Assembly (NCBI GenBank): GCA_027946365.1
Contig: JAPEUQ010000003.1
Location: 124,001-188,000 of the forward strand
DNA length: 64,000 bases
Direction: 5' to 3'
From: Kalmusia sp. IMI 367209
Lineage: Eukaryota > Ascomycota > Dothideomycetes > Pleosporales > Didymosphaeriaceae
A program made the translations under genes and the position numbers. Below the pieces are notes generated by a model, which was not told where the DNA came from, did no database searches, and saw only the letters and a list, made by a program, of their open reading frames with translations. Positions 37,384 through 48,584 of the stretch are shown in pieces (the first letter of the stretch is position 1; each line of letters starts with the position of its first letter).

Positions 37384-37517
37384 TATTGGCGGAAGGTATT
37401 CCGTAGCATATAATAGGAAGGAACATTAGTTGTGTTTACCCTTAGTAATTAGCTTAGCACTATTATAGCAGCTTCTCTCGAAGCATTGAACAATCAATCC
37501 TTTTACCCACTTCAACA
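37384..37517 (+). repeat. Right LTR of copia element
   Basis: The repeat is 134 bp, starts TATTGG and ends CTTCAACA. The first 50 bases carry seven RIP-type transitions relative to the left copy. About 75 bases from TGTGTTTACC to CCCACTT are identical between copies. A purine-rich AGGAGGA just before it may be the polypurine tract. Confidence 0.93.
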
Positions 37518-37522
37518 GTGAT
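37518..37522. repeat. Target-site duplication, right copy (GTGAT)
   Basis: This is an exact repeat of the left duplication. It marks the right boundary of the insertion. Confidence 0.9.
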
Positions 37523-38287
37523 TAGTTGGCACGAGACACTTTGACAAGAAAGCTACCAACATCAGATCCTAGCGAAAAGCACAAGAAAACAGAGTCAACT
37601 GGTAGCATGAAAATGTAGTGGTCACTCAACAGGATCCATGAGGAACGAGGGTGTCGAGGGCACGGTGTTAGACCATGACGCAATGCCGACCCAAGACCTC
37701 GATCCCTACCCCAAAAGCCTGCACCTCTCTATCGGTGGATGCTGCTACAGATCGCGGAATAAGAGATATCAACATGAGCAGCATGCCTAAATCCTTGTGT
37801 CTCTGGGTTGAGTAGGGAAGTTTAAAGGTGGGTGAGGGTTGTAAATTGCTTTAACTGCAACGGCCGTAAAAGGACTAGCTCACACCACAAACACTGCCTT
37901 CACAAGTGTTCGAACCCGTACATCCAACCAAGAAGTCGCTTCTATGACATGCTTCAACATATCTATATTATCGTACCGCAACAGCAATGACGTCTGATGT
38001 CCTTTAAAGCCCAGCGAAGGCTACGCAGCAGGAAAGCAAGACACGGGCACACGTACAACACTCGAAAAGTAGGTGCATTATTTATTCAATCGGCTCGCTT
38101 TAGCGACAGCCATCCAGAGTCTAGTTCTGATGATTCAAGAGCGTTGCTCGTGAGCAATGTTACGCTGTTCTTAATTTCGCAAAGTGCGTTTATTGATTAT
38201 GTGGAATGATATGGTTCGCACATCTCTTCGTACATCCGTCCTGTCCTTCTTGATCTGTGGACCAATTCCATGTGTGTATCAAGGTAT
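37523..38287. other. Spacer between retroelement and small secreted gene
   Basis: No supported gene is seen. Base composition returns to normal immediately after the duplication, so visible RIP does not spread into this spacer. A GTTCGAACC string near 37908 looks like a tRNA B box, but flanking bases do not pair as a tRNA. Confidence 0.45.
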
Positions 38288-38481
38288 CTAGCAATTCTCG
38301 ATTTGCGTGACTGTTCCTCCGGATCCCTTGACGCACATTCCATGGTTGCCAGTCTGGGCTATGCAGCTGTTAAACGACGATCAAGACTAGATTCTATCAC
38401 AAACGTACCTTCTGCGATCGGCGCAGCAATGGCAAAAGCAGCCATAGAGAGGACAGTAGCGACGATGGTAATGAACTTCAT
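38288..38481 (-). CDS. Predicted 47-residue secreted peptide with two cysteines
   Basis: Two exons, 38481-38409 and 38358-38288 (50-bp intron, GTACGT donor, TAG acceptor), give 47 residues. The first 20 form a textbook signal peptide, MKFITIVATVLSMAAFAIAA. The mature part of about 25-27 residues starts near PIAEAQTG and has exactly two cysteines (33 and 47, the last residue), which could close one disulfide. Without splicing, the frame would end after about 40 residues with no cysteine. The peptide sits 766 bp from the RIP-decayed retroelement. Candidate roles are effector, antimicrobial or signalling peptide; none is shown by sequence. I do not recognise a family. The splice is by eye, and a downstream continuation cannot be excluded. 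Confidence 0.5.
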
Positions 38482-39472
38482 GGTGATTAGGTGAAGCTTT
38501 GGGTATCGAAAGTTGTGAGTTGAAGAGAATGCAAGTCGCCCGGCGACAAAGGAGTGTGTCAAAAGGGAAATGGAATTAAAGAAGACTTTACGGTTCTCGA
38601 AGAAGGGAGCGGCTGAATGCTGTCAACATTTCAGGGCTCTCCGACTTTAATACGGTGCCGGCTTCGTTCAAGAAGGCTATGCAGCTGTACATCATACTGC
38701 TTTCCCGAAGGAAGTATGCCTGGGACACAAGGCTTGGCCTGAAACCGGATGGCCGTGATTCCTGAGGAATGCCCCTCCCGCATGAGGAACTGGGCTCAAG
38801 GATCGCCAGTGGAGATATCTCCCTTGAGGTGTGCGAACGCCTGAGATTGGTCGGAGCGCGCCTCAGGTGGGCCGGAGTTATCAGCGAGACGCGTCACAGG
38901 GACGGGTCGTGGAATTTCAAATTCAGCCTTTGCCGCTGTTCGGGACTTTTGGCGCGCGCTGAGTGTCTAGAGGAGCAGATGAAACACCAAGGTTGGCTGC
39001 ATCAGCCGTCGAAGCAACATGCAAAAGACCGGTTGCTGGTGTGATATCTATTTTTCCAGCAATATCCAGAAACTACTCACCAGATTTCTATATTATTAGT
39101 CCACCTGCGATCGTCGCTAGCAAAAGCTTAGCCTCATGGCTAGAATGCATTTGTTGTTGTTGTTCTGAAGATCACGTCGGCCCAAGCATCTTTGAAACGG
39201 CGCTCAAACTGCGTCTGAGACGCCAGACGGTTGAGGAACATGTACTTCAATACTAGGCTCCAACGCAATCTGTCAAGTGCAGATGCTTTCTGAGATCTAA
39301 GTTCTGCTGGCGACAAGTGACCTGTGTGAGGGACCTCAAGATTTATTCGTTTAAAAAATGTCGAGTATACCTTGTGGTCTGGGTTGGGGCGACTAGTACA
39401 CGGGCCACTTGCACCGCCGCGCTCCAGTTCTTGATGAGACATCATCTCCCTTCCAACCACGACTCCAGCAAC
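38482..39472. other. Intergenic, no gene seen
   Basis: A plus-strand frame at 38769-39044 begins with ATG but has no recognisable domain or signal peptide, so I do not call it. The left part is the promoter of the small secreted gene; the right part is the 3' flank of the P450. Confidence 0.4.
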
Positions 39473-41322
39473 TCACGCCCTTCTCGTGGCACGAATCTGG
39501 CCCTCCACCCTTTCGGCGTAGCGACAAATGACTCTTTGGACTTCAAGCCTTCCAATGGATCGATTGCCCTCCCTCCCTTCGCCATCAGCGGGCAAAACGC
39601 GAAAATGGGCGATGAGGTGCAGAAATACGGTATACAGGGCATTGTGCGCCAGGTGTGAGGCCACACACATCCGACCGCCGATGCCAAATGCAAATTGGTG
39701 TGCATGTGGCCTAGAGTCTTTCATGTCTGTCGTGAGCCAGCGGTCTGGATTGAAGGACCATGGGTCTGGGAAGAGCTCAGGATCTAATATTGAATCAGTA
39801 TAATTCCTCGCACGTCCTTGATCGACATACCGCGATTGCATGCCCAGGCATTTAGAAACACCATCGTGTTCGCTGGTATCAGAGCGCCGTTATACTCGAC
39901 GTCCGTATAGGTTGCCTTCGGCAGTGCCAACTTCAGCACCACGAAATACCGCGATATTTCCTTTGTCAACGCGTCGATATATGCGATTCTTGTCGAGGCA
40001 AATGAGTTAGAGGGGAGATCCAAGATACCAGCATCATGGATGGCTGCATATGCCTTTTCTTGCAATTCGGGCCTATGGGCCAGAAGTAATATAGCCCACG
40101 CGAGAGTAGGCTGATTGGAGTCGGCACCCTATGCGGCTAAGTAAATTATTGCAGCTGGACAACTATTGTCTTAAGGGCTGTAGACTTACCGCCATCATAC
40201 TCAGGCTGACGCTGATCAGCTCCTCTCTTGTGAGTCTAGCCGCCTCTGGGTCTCGTACCACCGCGCCTTGTATGCATGGTTTGTCAGTTCCTTGCTCCAC
40301 TTCGCGCCTTAAGTTATTGAGCAGAACGCCGTTATATGCAAGACGCCTGCGACCAATCTCCGCTGCATGATTCGTTTGCTCGCGTACTCCTAGGAACGAG
40401 GCGATCGGATCCCAATACCTTAGAATTGGAAGGTAGTTCGCGTAATTTTTCGACGTATCACGGTATCGAGAGATTTCAGATTCGACATATACGATTTCGT
40501 TCAACAGTGGATCCTCTGTGAGGTTCTTCACGTTGGCAACACTGTACATGGTCAGACAAGAAATATTCCTCTGAGTGCACAACCTACCGAGTGCCATAGT
40601 TTAGGGGTCAAGCTCAAGTTCAATGCAAAGCGCTTAACTGCAGGTCTGAAGTCCACAGCCACTTGCTCGTTTCGAACTGTGTCTAAGATGTCTTTCAGGA
40701 ACTCTCGCGACTCCAGGTTGAGGATCTAGACTTTGAATTAGGGCTTGATTGATCAGTGATGATCATTTTCCAGTTCGACTCACCAGCGCGTAGCTCTCGA
40801 CTCGTGTCCGGTTCAAGGCTCCAGCCGCTGCTTTGCGTCGCCGCTTGCAACTCTCGTCCCACGGACTTGTGCCAATGCTCGTAACAGCTTTGCTAACCTT
40901 GCCATGAAACACATAAAATTTAGGCCTGCTATTCATAGCATGACTTTGGCCAAGAAACAAAGCTTTTGCGGATTTGGCACTGTTCACTACAACAGCGGTA
41001 GTATTTCCAAGCTGGATCTGGAATACATCGCCATGTTTTTGAGCCCACTTCCGATATGTCTCTGCATGCACTGTGTTACGGAGCTGGATACTCTGTTAGT
41101 GAACAGAAGCTGCGAAAGTGATGGTATACTGAGATGCAATACCTGGAAAAGATTTCCGACCACAGGCCATCCTCCCGGGTGCGGGAGATGCTTGATACGA
41201 GATTGGTACCGAACCCATTCATTCACGGCAAAATACGTGAAGATAGAAAGGACCAGAATAAGGGGTGCTAGTTGAAGGTGCTGCAGCTGGCTTCCGACGA
41301 ATTCCATTTCGAGAACACGCAT
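39473..41322 (-). CDS. Cytochrome P450, CYP504 (phenylacetate hydroxylase)-like
   Basis: Six exons are inferred: 41322-41143, 41092-40784, 40725-40588, 40525-40190, 40128-39831 and 39783-39473, giving 523 residues. An N-terminal membrane anchor (LAPLILVLSIFTYFAV) is followed by the HPGGWPVVGNLFQ hinge. The I helix has GADSNQPTLAW (about 322), the ExxR pair is EISR (378-381), and the heme loop is FAFGIGGRMC with ligand Cys460. LRNTVHAETYRKWA, FQIQLGNTTAVVVNSA and TSIGTSPWDESCKRRRK resemble CYP504 enzymes. Those enzymes hydroxylate phenylacetate or 3-hydroxyphenylacetate on the route to homogentisate. The sub-family is from memory. An alternative start at 41307 (MEFVGSQ) is possible. The fourth exon uses a GAAG acceptor, the least usual splice. 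The gene is intact and convergent with nothing; the dipeptidase lies 511 bp upstream on the same strand. Confidence 0.88.
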
Positions 41323-41833
41323 CCACGACCGCCCAAAGCGCAACAAGGACGGTGGATAGGATGAAAAGCAGACACCTTTGCAGAAGATACCAGCCATGTA
41401 AAGGGTAGCCAAGGGTAAACCGCCCCAGGATAGAATATCCGAAATAATTGTGCCCTCCGATTTTTCGCGCTCACCCACTATGAACAGTGACAAGTCGCTT
41501 ATCTACGTAGCCGTTCACCGTTCGAAATCGAGCATTACGAAGCGGCTCGAGATCGATCATGCCATACCAAAGCCGAGCTCGGAGGCCATTATAGACGATT
41601 CGTGGTCGCCTGTCACACATTTGATGAGACCGATTGCGCCGGCAAGCTAAGCGATTGCGACATCCTAGACGTTTATCACGTTGCTTGTAAAACGATGAGT
41701 CTAATTCCGCTTTCATCATCCGAGCAGAACCATCTGCAGAATTACATCCTAGACTGATTGGGAATATGGTAGCTCTAGCCTACACGCCAAAAGACGTTTT
41801 AGGCCCTTGCTGCCTGACACAGTGCAGCGGAAT
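41323..41833. promoter_or_regulatory. P450 promoter / dipeptidase 3' flank
   Basis: This 511-bp spacer lies between two minus-strand genes. Only short frames are present. It should contain the P450 promoter. Confidence 0.45.
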
Positions 41834-43361
41834 TTATACATTCTTAGCCGCAGGGTTGTGTTTGCCTTCCTGATCGACATTGAACATGTAGGGATTCTTC
41901 GCCGCGCCATTTTGTACAGCCTTGTCTCGACTGCCCCGCAGCATCCATGGACTGTTCCTGAGGCCTTTGTGCCAAGTTCTACCTTCGAACTCATCCTCAA
42001 CGGGCTTCTCGCCGCTTGTCTGGATCTCCAGTGCTCTCCGCTCAATATTCTCCCACACACGCAAGATGTTCTCGCCAGCTAATAGTCGAATCTGATTATC
42101 AGTCGCACCACGCTCCATTAGGAGTTCCACTAGATCTGGGAATTTGGAAACATCTTCCAGTCCAATGGGCACGTACGGTGTTCCACTAAAGTCGCTGCCG
42201 AGTCCAATGCACTCCCAGCCACAAATACTAGCGATATACAGAATATGCTCTACGACGTCATGAATGGTGGCTTCGTCGGGATTTTTCATGTTCAAGAAAC
42301 GATTCACGAACACAGCCATGACTATGCCACCGTTGTTCTTGACTTGACGAAGCACATCGTCTGGTACGTGTCGTAAATGTTTCTCGACACTATACGCCCC
42401 TGAATGAGAGAAGATGACGGGTGCCTGAGCGACCGACATGACGTCCCGCATTGTTTGGTGGGAAACATGGGACAAGTCAACCATCATCCCAAGACGATTC
42501 ATTTCCATCACTGCTGCATGACCGAGCTTGAAAAGACCTTCGTCTGGGCCTCCAGCGGCTACTGTGCTTGCTGATGTTCCGAAAGAATTGTCGCAATTAT
42601 GTGTGAGAGTGATGTAGCGCGCGCCTAGGTCGAACATTTGGCGGATACTGGCGATGCTTCCACCGACCTGGTGGCCCCCTTCGATGCCTATCATACTGGA
42701 AATGCGACCACTCTTGAATGCTAATCGAGCACAAGCTGGGGTATCACAATATTGAAGGTGGGCCGGATGCTCCTCAATGAAGCGCTTCGTGACATCGATT
42801 TGCTCGAGGGTGTCTCTGACCACCCACTATCCAATTGATTAATCAATCTTGTGATATAATCTACTATGCAGCATTGAGACTTACGGACGGGTCTTCGAAA
42901 TGCTGCTGATTCACATCACAGTCCACATACACACTCCAAAATTGCCCACCAACCATTCCCTGTCGCATACGCGCAAGATCCGTGTGGCCTAACAGGCGTT
43001 TGTTCAAGTCCAAACCGGAGTCATAAATGCGGTTATGAAGTTCGATTCGCAGCTGCCAGGGAAGGTCATTGTGTCCATCGATGAGAGGTGTGGTGCGGAG
43101 AACCCTCTTCGTGCGCTCGGCGTAATTCGTGGGATCAACTGGAGCTTCTCCTAGCCAGAGAAGTGTCAAGGGAGTAAACAGAAGCGTAAAACCAGCAACC
43201 AGAAAAGAACTACGCCATTTATTGAAGAACCCAACATTCTGCGAGCTGGGACGGAGGATCAATAATGAGTTCTCGACTGGTCTTGATGGTAAAGGCGATG
43301 ATTCTCTTTCGTTTTCTCCGCGACGCCTCTCGACAACCACATTAAAGTGCGTTTCAGCCAT
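41834..43361 (-). CDS. Membrane-anchored dipeptidase, peptidase family M19
   Basis: Two exons, 43361-42885 and 42826-41834 (58-bp intron), give 489 residues. The start is the ATG of MAETHFNVVV; a longer in-frame lead has no ATG. A single hydrophobic segment at about 51-71 (FLVAGFTLLFTPLTLLWLG) suggests a type II membrane anchor. The renal dipeptidase fold follows: zinc motif DGHNDLPW (His97, Asp99), IGIEGGHQVGGS with the bridging Glu, ARYITLTHNCDNSFG, MMVDLSHVSHQTMRDV, VIFSHSGAYSV and GLGSDFSGT. The family hydrolyses dipeptides, some with D-residues, outside the membrane. In fungal clusters similar enzymes trim gamma-glutamyl or Cys-Gly conjugates, but nothing here proves such a role. It is divergent from a permease 633 bp away. 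Confidence 0.92.
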
Positions 43362-43994
43362 GTTGTTGAAACTAAAACCACCAATTTCTGGAGCACACAA
43401 TTCATGGGACACTGACAGTACTACTCAAGAAGCGGACATGACCGAAGCGAGTCGCCCAAATCCGAATGTGCCCCACCGCCGAGTCAGTGCTATGTTGGAT
43501 GCTGGTATCCAGACCCTGCACACCAACAGCGTGCTTCTGTACTTTAATGGCGTGCTACGAGCTAGCGATGCAACTGTACTCTATCAGGTCGATGCCGAGA
43601 CTGGACATACACCTCAACAGCTTCCTGCGCGATGCTATTGTCCTGACCTTCCCGCTTTTGCACAATGCAATGAATACGTTGGGAATGTCATCTTGTAATC
43701 TTATTCCCGGTACCGGCGATATGGACCCGGAACACTTCCAACTGTGACACATGCGGGCAAGTCGAAGTCACATGGCGATGGAGTGGATGGAGATTGCAAG
43801 CTCTATAAAAGTGGCTAGAATGCTCTGACTATCGGGTAGTGAGCTAGATATGTTATAGTGTGTAATGTAGTATCAGGACTTGTCTCCCTACAGCTATAAA
43901 TGTCGAATCTCGATTTCCAAACTCGTCATCGCCAACTATATTAATCCTTCTCTACACTTCCAAGAACATCATTCTCTCCCTAGTAGGCTTGTCC
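43362..43994. promoter_or_regulatory. Divergent promoter of dipeptidase and permease
   Basis: The 633-bp spacer between start codons pointing apart is a candidate shared control region. Frames seen here are short and unsupported. A TATAAA string occurs near 43804 on the plus side. Confidence 0.5.
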
Positions 43995-45538
43995 ATGATG
44001 ACGGCTATCACGGATCAAGAGAAGCACAGTATTGATGTGACCGTCTCTTTCGATCCACCGGTCGCCTTTGACAAGGCTGCAGAGAGGAAGCTAGTCCGCA
44101 AGATAGATTTGCTTCTCATGCCGGCGTTGGGTACGTATATTTCACCCTTCTGTTGGTACCAGCAGATTCTCATTACTGATACTCCTCTAGCGCTAGCATA
44201 CCTCACACATACTCTCGATCGCGCTAATCTAGGTAATGCAAAAACCGATACGCTCGAGAAAGACCTTCACCTCGTCGGAAACCAGTTCTCCCTCCTTCTA
44301 ATCCTCTTCTATATTCCTTATGGCCTAATGAATGTGCCGTTTACTTTACTTGCGAAACGCTTCAATCCGGCAGTCGTCATTCCCTCAATTATGACTACAT
44401 GGGGTGCTATGGCTATGGCAGCTGCCGGTGCGAAGAATTTCGGCGGAATCCTTGCATTTAGGATCATCATGGGTGCTGTAGAGGCTGGTTTCTTCCCCTG
44501 CGCCATCTTCTATTGCTCATTATTCTATACGCGGAAAGAATTGTCTTTCAGAACAAGTGTTTTTGGAATGATGGGATTCATTGCTGGAGCCATCAGTGGA
44601 TTAATTGCCTGGAGTGTGTTCCAGTGGGAGAAAGCTCTCAGGGTAGGCACAATTTGCATGATATACGATATTGTGAACTCTGCTAATCGTATCAACAGGG
44701 TTGGCAGTACCTTTTCATCATAGAAGGTGCCCTGACCGTCGGTATTGGTATCCTCCTATTTCTCGTCCTCCCACACAGTGTAGAGAAATGCCGCTGCTTT
44801 ACCGCTGAAGAGAAAGCCATCGCTCGTGCGCGACGAGAACAGGACTCGCAAGATGAAGACAAGACGTTTCGATGGGAAGACGCGCGAACTGAAAGCCGCG
44901 ATTGGAGAACCTGGGTCTATACACTCATGCCGCTCCTCTACGGTGTAGGCGTGGCATCGAGTTCCAACTTCTTACCCACCATTGTCAAGCGTCTCGCCAT
45001 CACTCCCGCAAAAGCGAACCTTTACACCGTCGGTCCCAACCTTGTTGCCGCCGCCGTCCAACTGACAACGACATACGTCTCTGATCTCTTTCAACAGCGC
45101 GCCTTCATCGCCGTCGGTACTCTATTCGTCTCTTTCCTTGCGTGGATCCTTCTCGGTACCCTCAACCTCGTCACGCATGTCAAAGTGGGCTACTTCCTTA
45201 CCTACCTCATTACATTCGGAACCTTCACGCCTGGCATCTTGGTTCCTGTATGGCTAGCTTCCAACACGACGACAACCACCGGACGCGCGTTCCGTCTTGG
45301 CTTGAACTTCATGGCGCAGAATCTTGCAGGCGTCGTGAGTAGTTCTGTGTTTCGGGCACAAGATGCGCCCGTATTCAAGCCAGCGTTGATCACAGTAGCG
45401 TGCTGTCAAGCAGCCTTCATGATTGTTTGTTTGGCATTGAGGGAGCATTATAGGAGGGAGAACATCAAATTGGAGAAGGGCGAGAAGGTGCATGTCAGTG
45501 GGGGAGAGGAGAGGCCGGAGTATCGGTATGCGGTGTAG
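43995..45538 (+). CDS. MFS permease, allantoate/nicotinate (Dal5/Tna1-like) family
   Basis: Exons are 43995-44130, 44191-44642 and 44699-45538, with introns of 60 and 56 bp, giving 475 residues. The start is the first of two adjacent ATGs. KLVRKIDLLLMPALALAYLTHTLDRANLGNA gives the family opening across the first splice. The central motifs are GALTVGIGILLFLVLPHS and MPLLYGVGVASSSNFLPTI, and GLNFMAQNLAGVVSS lies near the end. A charged cytoplasmic tail ends the protein. It imports a small organic anion or peptide, identity unknown. It is the second member of this family in the window, with weak resemblance to the first outside shared motifs. Its divergence from a dipeptidase suggests that peptides or their products could be the cargo; this is inference. 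Confidence 0.9.
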
Positions 45539-47111
45539 TGGGGCGGTTGAAGTAGCAGACAATACAGTCTACGAGGATCTGGCTAAGGTTCAGATTGTAA
45601 CAATGCATCACAGATATTTGAGACTGTAGCAATATGGGCACTCCGCGGATGTATCATTGGTGACGTATGCATCGCAGTAATAGCACTTTCCTTTTTTCGT
45701 CCAATTGATCCGTGCACTTGATGGACTTCACTTCCGACGCCCTCTCGAACGTGAGCTGTCTCAACATTCAAAGTAGCCTCGCATTCAAAACTCCTTTCAT
45801 CTATCCAACAGGACTTTGTGAGCGCATAGTTTACAATTAACCTGCTGTCACTTCTTCCGGGTTCAAAGTGTTTCCTCCATAAACACGTCTACACGTCAGG
45901 AGACGCGTCAAACCTGCAATAGTATTCCTAGGATTTTTGGACTCACTAGCTCACTTAACTGATACTAAGGCGACACATAAATACGCCCACTGAATGCCTA
46001 ACTTCTCTCTTTAGATCCTTTGCATCACGACTGCAGGCATCAGCCCGGACGTTGGGCACTTATCATTATAACCGAGTATTTCCCACTACCAAGAGATTCA
46101 GGTCGGCACTTAGATGCAATGCCACGTTTGAGGTCTTGTCGACAGTATGTGCGCTACGCGCGTTAGCGCATCTGCAGATTGCCTCGACCAGTAAGCAGTC
46201 TCGAATGTTGTGACTGGCCCCATGCGTTCATGCAAGATACGGGAATGCCGACCCAGATCTAGGGATTTGGATAAATCCACTTGCATGTACTTGGTGCATC
46301 CCGGGAATGATACTCATTATCCTCGCATGCGACACGGTCTTTCTGGAAGCCTTCTGGATTCGTGGTCTATCATCACCAAACTGTCTCAATGGGACATGAC
46401 TAGCAATGGCGGAAATAACACACTGAAGGCGAAGGGACGGTAGCTCTGATCGGGTATCATATTCGTTTCTTACCTACCAAACAGCACAGGAACCCCAGTG
46501 TCTTTCTTGTTCAATCGCATCCGTGTAAATCATGATCTCGGGTGCATTCTAAGACGATCTTCGCTGGACGCTTTATGAGCCTCCCTTCATTCTTCCGCCT
46601 ATAGAGGCACTATGTGTTAAGACTGAGTTGGTTACATCTGCAATGCAGAGTGAGAGCACAAGGAATGGATTGGAGGCATGTTGTACGAACAGGCATGCAG
46701 CTGCTTTACGACTAGGGTCTGGCTTGATAGTGCTTTTTTAAGAATTGATGTGACACGAAAGCAGTATTTTCGCTGGTGCCGTACCAATTCGCTTTGTGCA
46801 GGCCTTCGCTACCATCTACTCGTTTCATCCTTCACGACCCCAGCCCTCCGCGTTACCTCAGCACGATCCCTGTGAGCATCACTTTGGATGTTCTTTTAGG
46901 AAATAATCTCATGTCCACGCAATGCTATCACCAGCAGGATGTACCTTGCGCCTCTACGCCTAGAATCGACATGCGAGGCACCAACTCATATCTGGAGGAT
47001 GCGTCGCCCTTCTAGTCCCATGTGCGCTCGTGTTGTGATTCTCTGTACGGCTCTGGTAGCCAGGCTCTGGAAGTCAATCGGACCTACAGACTCTGGTAGT
47101 CTTCCTAATTC
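45539..47111. other. Intergenic, no gene seen
   Basis: The 1.57 kb contain only short frames without motifs. Composition is unremarkable. Confidence 0.45.
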
Positions 47112-48584
47112 ATGATGAACGCGCCGGTCATTGCATACTCGCCTGGGTATTTGGCGGAAGATATCGGCCCTACAATTAGTGCGACAGCCGCTCTCATGAT
47201 AATTTTCTGCACGGTCTTCGTTGCCCTTCGGTACTACGCGCGCTACCTTACTTCGACTAAATTTGGTGCTGAAGACGTTATTATTCCTTTCGCCTGGCTT
47301 GCTGAGATGGGTTTGTGTATCGTCGGCATCGGTAAGTCTGGCGAAATCTGCATAGGCTTATACTGATCTGGAGACTAGTGATGGTGAAAAAGGCTGGAAC
47401 AGGTCGACATGCAGCCTACAATCTCCAAACAGACCCGGCTAGGCTTACTGAGCATTTTAGAGGCATCATAATCAACGAGTTTTTACACCCAGCCGCGGTC
47501 GCCTTTCCTAAGCTATGCGTCGTCATCCTCTTCCTCCGAGTTTTCACAAACAAACACGGTACGTAAGGCCCTGAAACGAAGAAGATAGTTCTCAGTCGGA
47601 AAGGGACAGTTCTTCTTCGCTTGACTGAGACACATGGTATCGACTCCCAATTTTCGACCTACGCTTACTTTAAACCCGCTACTTTAGAACGCTTTGCCGC
47701 ATGGGCGCTCATCGGGGTAATCTTCGCTGCCTGGCTGTCTTTCTTTATTGCAACCTGCTTTCAATGCATCCCATTTCGCTACAATTGGGATAAAACGATC
47801 CCAGGAGGACGCTGCTTCGATACTGTCGCTTTCGCGTATAGTAGTAGTGTGCCGAATATTGTTACCGATCTTTTTGTTGTTTTCTTGCCGATGCGTACTG
47901 TATTAGAGCTGAAGGTGTCCACTGGAAGGAAGATAGGGCTAATGCTTATCTTCTTGACCGGGAGCGTGTAAGTTTCACGAATCGAATCCTATGTTAAAAA
48001 CTGACTATGCATAGTGGCATTATAGCTTCTATTGTGCGAACCATAGTATTCGCGCAGACCGATCCTCTAGTCGATATCACTTGTAAGCGTACCTATGTTG
48101 TGGGGTTCATATGCCTGCTAAACGGTCAGACACAAACGTTGCGCTCGTCAACTGGACCATTATAGAACCTGGCCTATATCTCATCGCAGCATGCGCTCTA
48201 TCATTCAAACCTCTTTTCCGCATGGTCGCCCAAGCCTTGCATCTCGGCGCCTTGATTACCCATACAAAGTCCGCTCTCAACAAGTCATCTTACACCAAAA
48301 CGAACCGAACCCAAAAGGACATTCACATGGAAACATTTAAGTCTGAGAGTAGCGGCGGCTTCACGAGACTCAGCGATGATAGCGATAGAGACTGCAAGGG
48401 TCAAGAAGAAGTGGTTTGGTTCAAGAAAAATAGTGGGCATAAGAAAGGGTTGAGTGATGGCACCATGAGTGTGGTGATCACACGGACTGTTGAAATACAG
48501 AGTGAGGTTGCAGCAGAAGGTGAAGAAGGGGGAAAGGGTGCAGATCATGTGCACTTTGATGCCAACGTCGGGCGAGCGATGTAA
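47112..48584 (+). CDS. Fungal rhodopsin-fold / PTH11-like integral membrane protein
   Basis: Five exons are inferred: 47112-47331, 47379-47558, 47688-47967, 48015-48082 and 48130-48584, giving 400 residues in phase. Seven hydrophobic helices can be followed: ISATAALMIIFCTVFVALRYY, FAWLAEMGLCIVGIG, AVAFPKLCVVILFLRVF, AWALIGVIFAAWLSFFIATCF, SVPNIVTDLFVVFLP, GLMLIFLTGSVGIIASIV and EPGLYLIAACA. The RYYAR after helix 1, the ATCFQCIP loop and the NWTIIEPGLYLIAACA block are typical of this family. No CFEM domain is present. The 120-residue tail is cytoplasmic and Ser/Lys/Glu-rich. Family members include the surface-sensing Pth11 receptor of Magnaporthe. Whether this one couples to G proteins is unknown. 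Confidence 0.85.

Larger units (their letters stand above)
31643..37517 (+). mobile_element. Ty1/copia LTR retrotransposon, complete in structure, decayed by RIP
   Basis: The element is 5875 bp and lies between GTGAT duplications, with LTRs of 134 bp at each end. Right after the left LTR, GGTTATAAGCCC matches the complement of the anticodon region of initiator tRNA-Met with one RIP-type change; this half-tRNA primer is a copia hallmark. Degenerate pol blocks occur in copia order. Integrase is at 34146-34205 (KPLEVIYLDLLGSF) and at 34382-34405 (NSDNGGEY). RT entry is at 35638-35676 (AKLIV*GFS*RP, both stops standing at expected Gln CAA codons). The RT catalytic box is at 36326-36352 (YIDN for YVDD). 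RNase H ends near 37230-37260 (LVDIYIKAL). The interior is extremely AT-rich, with TpA in place of CpA/TpG and stops throughout. No long frame survives, so it cannot encode its own proteins. Confidence 0.93.

Noticed and set aside
37900..37925. tRNA B-box-like GTTCGAACC
   Set aside because: The five bases on each side do not pair as a T stem, and no cloverleaf could be drawn upstream.
38769..39044. ATG-initiated 91-codon plus-strand frame
   Set aside because: No domain, signal peptide or splice partner; composition like surrounding non-coding DNA.
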